Source: Blastomussa wellsi
Lineage: Eukaryota; Cnidaria; Anthozoa; Scleractinia; Plerogyridae
Reading direction: 5' to 3'
Length of the DNA: 64,000 nucleotides
Assembly: GCA_947652115.1 (NCBI GenBank)
Contig: OX393563.1
Span: 10,781,861 to 10,845,860, forward strand
A model generated the notes under the pieces. That model worked only from the letters and a program-made list of their open reading frames with translations, did no database searches and was not told the origin of the DNA. A program made the translations under genes and the position numbers. Of this stretch, positions 32,231 through 64,000 are shown piece after piece (position 1 is the stretch's first letter; each line of letters begins with the position of its first letter).

Positions 32231-34602
32231 CTTGAAGGCGTTTGACACTTCTGCGCATGTGCAGCGATTTGGTTTCTGGTCCGACGGACCAATTTACAAA
32301 GTTCGTTTCAGTGAAGGCAACCTTTTCCATCGACATTGTTAGGCGTTATAAAAGTTATGATGATATTAAAAAACTATTTGGTCGTACATTGAAATTTTGT
32401 AGTTTTATGTGAACATCTGTGATGTCCTCGAGAGGAGGTACACTAAGCGGCTCTTGACAAAAGTAGAAAACAAAGGTCATGCATAGGACAAAGCGGTTTT
32501 ACAAGGCACGTGAAAACTCTAAAACAACTGCAAAATTCGCAGGGGTGCGTGGAGCCGAGATTTTCTATTTCTGATTTCGGTGGTCAATAATCATGACACA
32601 GGCCTTTTAAAATGTGATGGCCTTATTTCGGTGCTTGTCGTATAAATTCTGGGGAAAGTTGTTTCCAATTTGAGCTCCACCGTATGGAAAACGTCTTTAG
32701 TTAGGCAGTGCGTGGTTGTGGAAGAGCTAGTTTTAAACGATAAGCATTCAGGTAGTCGCGAAAATCAAATCTGCCCTTCGTGCACGCTAACTCATCCCTT
32801 CCCTACCCCCACCACCGTGGTACAAACCGGGAATGGGGGTGGGGGTGGTTCGCGATGGAGTCGAAAGAACGATTACGTCCAATCGAAATCGCAACTGAAG
32901 TCATAAGCACGACGGAATCGGAGTCGGAAGAATCAGAACGTTTCCATTTTCTTCCGATCTAATGAAAATTAAACTAGATTGTCGGAGTCGCGCGCAAGCA
33001 GAAGTGGAAGAATAAAACAATCTCATTGCTACTTTCAGGCACTAGTTTCACTAGATTGTAAGCAAAATCGGATCTCTGCTTACGACTCCGTCGATTTGAT
33101 TTTCACAAGATCATATTAAACGCTTGCGACTCCGGTTACTACTCCGAATCCGTCGCTAGTGAAAACCAGGCTTAAAATAAACCTTGAGCTGACTCTACAA
33201 GATTACTTAATTCTTGTCGGTTAGTGTCAACAAACGTCATTGGAGCCGCCATCATTGATTTCAGAAAGTAGGGGGAATTAACGAGAAATCAAGCCACTTT
33301 CTCTATTTGTAGAAAGAGCTAAGTATATGTCACAAAACGTCGATATTTGTCCCGTCAAATTCATGGTTATCTGATTGAAACATCAAAATTTCCGCAAAGA
33401 ATAAAGGAATAGCTACTGAAAGTTTCAGCATCGCGGGATAAACCCTCTTCAGTAAAACTTCCAGAAAATCCTTACCGTGCCTTGTGCGTCCGAGGGTTAA
33501 ATGAGCACCCCTCATTTTTACAGCAAACGTCTCGTAATCAGGAAATGAGTCAAGTACCATTTCCGAAAGACCCATTTTATTCCATTTTCTACAGGCGACG
33601 GGGAGTAATTTATATGCTTTGAAGTTATGCTCGTGATGTTCCATTATTCTTTCCGTAAAACGATTGAACACCCCCCCCCCCCCCGCTTCCCGAGCAGTTC
33701 GAAAATAAAAATAGTCGGAAAGGCGCAAAGCACTTGTCTCAAAACGTTCCCCGCGCAAAGACGATTAGGTACGAGACAGTTAATTCAACATTTGTAATCT
33801 TATGACAAAGAAATGAATTATATAAAGTCACGTAAACAAGAGTCATTCTTTCTAAAAATCTCGCCCTGAAACCAGTGACTGATTACATTTGCCCAAGAAA
33901 GGGCCCAATCATTACGATTCTCCAAAAAAGTAACAGAAAATGGGTCAAAAGACTAAAATACGAAAAAGAAAACTTTAAGAAATAATACTCAAAGTACATA
34001 ACATATTTCTACAGGATAAAACACTCAGTCACATTTAAATACGATTGAGCCACTTGTGAAGCTGATCTGTGGGCCGTCATGCAACACTTCTAGTAGTGCG
34101 AGAAGCATTGCGTGACGCCCGAGCTAATTAATAGCAACGACGACGCTGATTAACGTAAAAAATTAGAAAACTTAAGAATATTACAAAACTATGACATTTT
34201 GACGATTTCAGAGAGATCCTTGTGGACGAGCTAAGAAGTGTGATGTCACCCTATCAAAATATGGGAAAACAATTTTGCAAACGATTTCAAGAACATTACC
34301 TGGGTATTTTTACAACCTATTATTTACAATAATTATTTCGATAACTCAAATAACTATTTAATAACCTAGAGCCAATTATTTCTCTAAGGTCAGCACGTTT
34401 CGTGTTTTGATTAGGGGTTTTCTTCCTATAACCTGTGTTTTTGAATTTGTTAAAATGATTGATACTACACTCTCGCCACAAACACTAAATTGACCCTAAA
34501 AATATCTATAAAAGAAACTGTTTTAATTGTAATTTAACAAATATCCCCCCACTTGAAGCTAAGACCCACCACCTCCAATTTTGAAACCTACCCGTCCCCA
34601 GG
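32231..34602. other. Intergenic, no supported gene
   Basis: Contains a run of 14 C (33671-33684) within a 142-codon minus-strand frame (33330-33758) that I could not assign to any family. Otherwise nothing recognised. Confidence 0.4.
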
Positions 34603-34843
34603 GCCGCTTGTCTCTCTTAGCCAGCAGGGCATGTGCACGAGGAACAAGTGGCTCTGATTGGCTAGAAGCAAACAAAGGGAGTCCAATGAAATCAACCGTT
34701 TTAAAACCCCTTTGTTGAAAGATAGTTAAAAATGATTTATGTTATTGGATTCCCTTGTTAGATATTCTAGCCAATCAAATCACGTGCCCCCAAAGCACTT
34801 GTTCCTCGTACACAGGCTCTGCCGGTAAATAAGGACAAGCGGC
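34603..34843. mobile_element. Foldback MITE with about 75-bp inverted ends
   Basis: GCCGCTTGTC at the left and GACAAGCGGC at the right, then AGGAACAAGTG / CACTTGTTCCT inside. The left flank TCCCCAGG recalls the ends of the element at 32007-32221, so the two may be related. Confidence 0.65.
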
Positions 34844-35639
34844 GAGAATGTAATAAAATATAAATAATCCTGGCCACGGAAGGCCAGTGTGTTGATTCCA
34901 TTCACGGAAAATTCTACGGTACATTTTGTGGTACATTCATGCCGTGACCACTGTGGCAAATATTGCTGTTAATATAAACCTGAAAACGCGCGCTTTTTAG
35001 TCAATAGAATTCACTGCAGTTTGTTGGTTCATCACTACAAATAAACTGCTTGTGTCAACAAAATAAACATTGCACGAAAAAAATAAACGGAAAGCGAGAT
35101 ACATAGATGTCCATCCTTGCTGAGCACAATCCTCAATACTCACATACTACTCACACAATATTGCATTGACAAAACGGATCATTAAAATGTATTACAAACT
35201 ATTTTTCCATACAAAATACAATACCATTTATTTCTAATTATAAATAAATTAAAGGTCTATCATTCTCCAGAAGAATTTAATTATACTGCATTAAATAAAT
35301 TATACTTAATTGTACTAATTATGTTATTCTCGTGGTGTAGATGTCTTTGGCTTGCGCAGAAACATTCTGATGTCTGTTTGAAGGATACTTAAGAGATTTT
35401 CAAGCAAACTCTTAAGGAAATTGGAAACATTTTCCAATGGCTCTTAGGAGCTGTTATCACATCTACACCCGTCATTTGTGTCCCTTTTGTAAGCTCCCTC
35501 TTCTTGACCTGAGAAAATAGCACAGACACCCGTCAAAACAAATCCTTATAGAGACAGGTACATCCACCACAAGTTTGATATTAATATTGATAAAGCGGTC
35601 TTCAATTCAGTCTCGAAAATAATGAGCATTTCATTGGTT

Positions 35640-35867
35640 TTGCATTACCACACTAAGCGATTGGTTAAAAAAACTCGAAGCATTTCCCCGACCAATCAGA
35701 AGTAAAACAAAGAACATTTTGTGACCCACTTGCGCATGTTTTTCCGCGCTTTGTGCCGGCTGCATGTATTTTCTTCGAGTTCTGATTGATTCACTGGATT
35801 CTCTGTGTGCTTTGTGATTGGTCAGAATGACAACTTTGGTTTTGGTTTTAAGACACTCAAAGGAAAA
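35640..35867. repeat. Dispersed repeat next to the kinesin stop codon
   Basis: The phrase around 35815-35866 (CTTTGTGATTGGTCAGAATG ... TTTTGGTTTTAAGACACTC) is an inverted copy of 45317-45371 (GAGTGTCGTAAAACCAAATC ... GCCAATCACAAAG). Similar CAATCA-rich sequence also lies at 49187-49345 and 50800-50930. The kinesin reading frame ends at its border. Confidence 0.45.
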
Positions 35868-63238
<27,371 letters not shown>

Positions 63239-64000
63239 CTGTTAAAATGAAGAACCATGTCAGATGTTAGTTATTTTAGACCATGATTAAATACTGGTAA
63301 CACATGAACTAAAAAAATCTAATTCAATTTTAAAGGCACTTCTGAAAAACTATGCAAAACACAATAGACCTGATAACAGTTAAATGATATTGAAGAATAA
63401 ATCATTGATAAATTAAAACCAACAGTCCGATCCTGTAATTAGACATTGTTATGCAGGACTATTCTCTTGCAAGTTTTAGTTTCACCATATGAGATTGGAA
63501 TGGATTTGGTGACCTCATGGTAAGTGCTGGACTTATGATCCAAGGGGTTACATCTTGCGGCTACTTTCTACCACACTGATCGACTTTGATGAACTGCCAT
63601 GTCATCCAGAGGATTTGTACAATATAGATTTAGCCAAACCTACAAAAGCAGAGCTCCATATTTTTTGCTGTTTCTTAACAATTTGAGAAAATGATCTAAA
63701 TGAAAGTATTAGCTAATGCAACTCCTCAAGAAAGATTTCGTTGCCAAAGAAAAAAAGGAACCAACAACTCTAATCCCAGAAATTCCACTGAGGATGACCA
63801 TGAACAACTACAAAATCCAAAAAATGGACCAGAGCCTGTGATACAATGGAGAACCATTAGCTGGTCAGCAGTTAACTTCGATGAGCCCTAAAACTGAGCC
63901 TGTGATACTGGTCGGCGGATACCTTATTTTGACAGCTGTCAATTGACAATAATATTGATGTCCAATATCAACAACATATGGCTATTACCAGTCTAGCTGT
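63239..64000. other. Kinesin intron reaching the window edge
   Basis: No motor-domain exon was recognised here, although the upstream exon ending just before codon HDSLSD must be further 5'. Nothing else seen. Confidence 0.5.

Noticed and set aside
31785..32342. 185-codon plus-strand frame
   Set aside because: Runs through both arms of the Mutator-like MITE (31998-32230); no protein similarity.
33330..33758. 142-codon minus-strand open frame
   Set aside because: No family recognised, it runs through a C14 homopolymer (a Gly run whose length decides the frame), and no splice partners or neighbours support it. It could be a decayed repeat protein; left unannotated.

Overview
The window looks like nuclear DNA of an anthozoan cnidarian, most likely a stony coral. 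It is A+T-rich and intron-rich, with GT-AG splice sites. It carries single-copy metazoan genes (a mitochondrial GrpE, SET/TAF-I, a KIF1A/UNC-104 kinesin-3) and a single-exon rhodopsin-like GPCR. It is also full of foldback repeats and tRNA-derived SINEs of kinds I associate with coral genomes. The clade is an inference from gene content and repeats; the species cannot be told.

Layout. 1-3137: nothing recognised. 3138-4085 (-): intact class A GPCR. 4600-6172: a foldback repeat and a reverse-transcriptase-like fragment. 6674-9860: an internally deleted tyrosine-recombinase (PAT/Ngaro-type) retroelement with the split-repeat order A1...B1-A2-B2, a two-exon gag-like gene ending in a zinc knuckle, and a stub of pol. 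10986-15418 and 16476-21143: two copies of a 4.4-4.7 kb segment, each with a complete two-exon GRPEL1-like gene on the minus strand, separated by about 1 kb that includes a 200-N assembly gap at the edge of copy 2. 21927-30299 (+): SET, seven exons, all introns phase 0, with a long acidic tail and an 85-bp minisatellite in its last intron. 30300-35867: intergenic, with Mutator-like and other foldback elements. 35868 to beyond 63238 (-): a kinesin-3 whose 46 visible exons join into one open frame of 1,329 residues plus stop, from the middle of the motor domain through FHA and central domains to a C-terminal PH domain. The N-terminal part of the motor domain lies outside the window.

The genes do not form an operon; this is ordinary eukaryotic gene order. 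SET (+) and the kinesin (-) converge on the 30.3-35.9 kb interval. Items most worth a second look: the split-repeat retroelement with an intron in gag; hammerhead-ribozyme-like cores carried by a foldback repeat family (about eight copies, each with a damaged core); the GRPEL1 duplication, which may be two haplotypes placed side by side; a GC-AG intron in the kinesin FHA region; a complete tRNA-like cloverleaf inside an inverted-repeat element; and a Mutator-type miniature element with a 9-bp target duplication.

All exon boundaries were worked out by eye from splice motifs, frame continuity and family similarity. No alignment, fold or database search was run.
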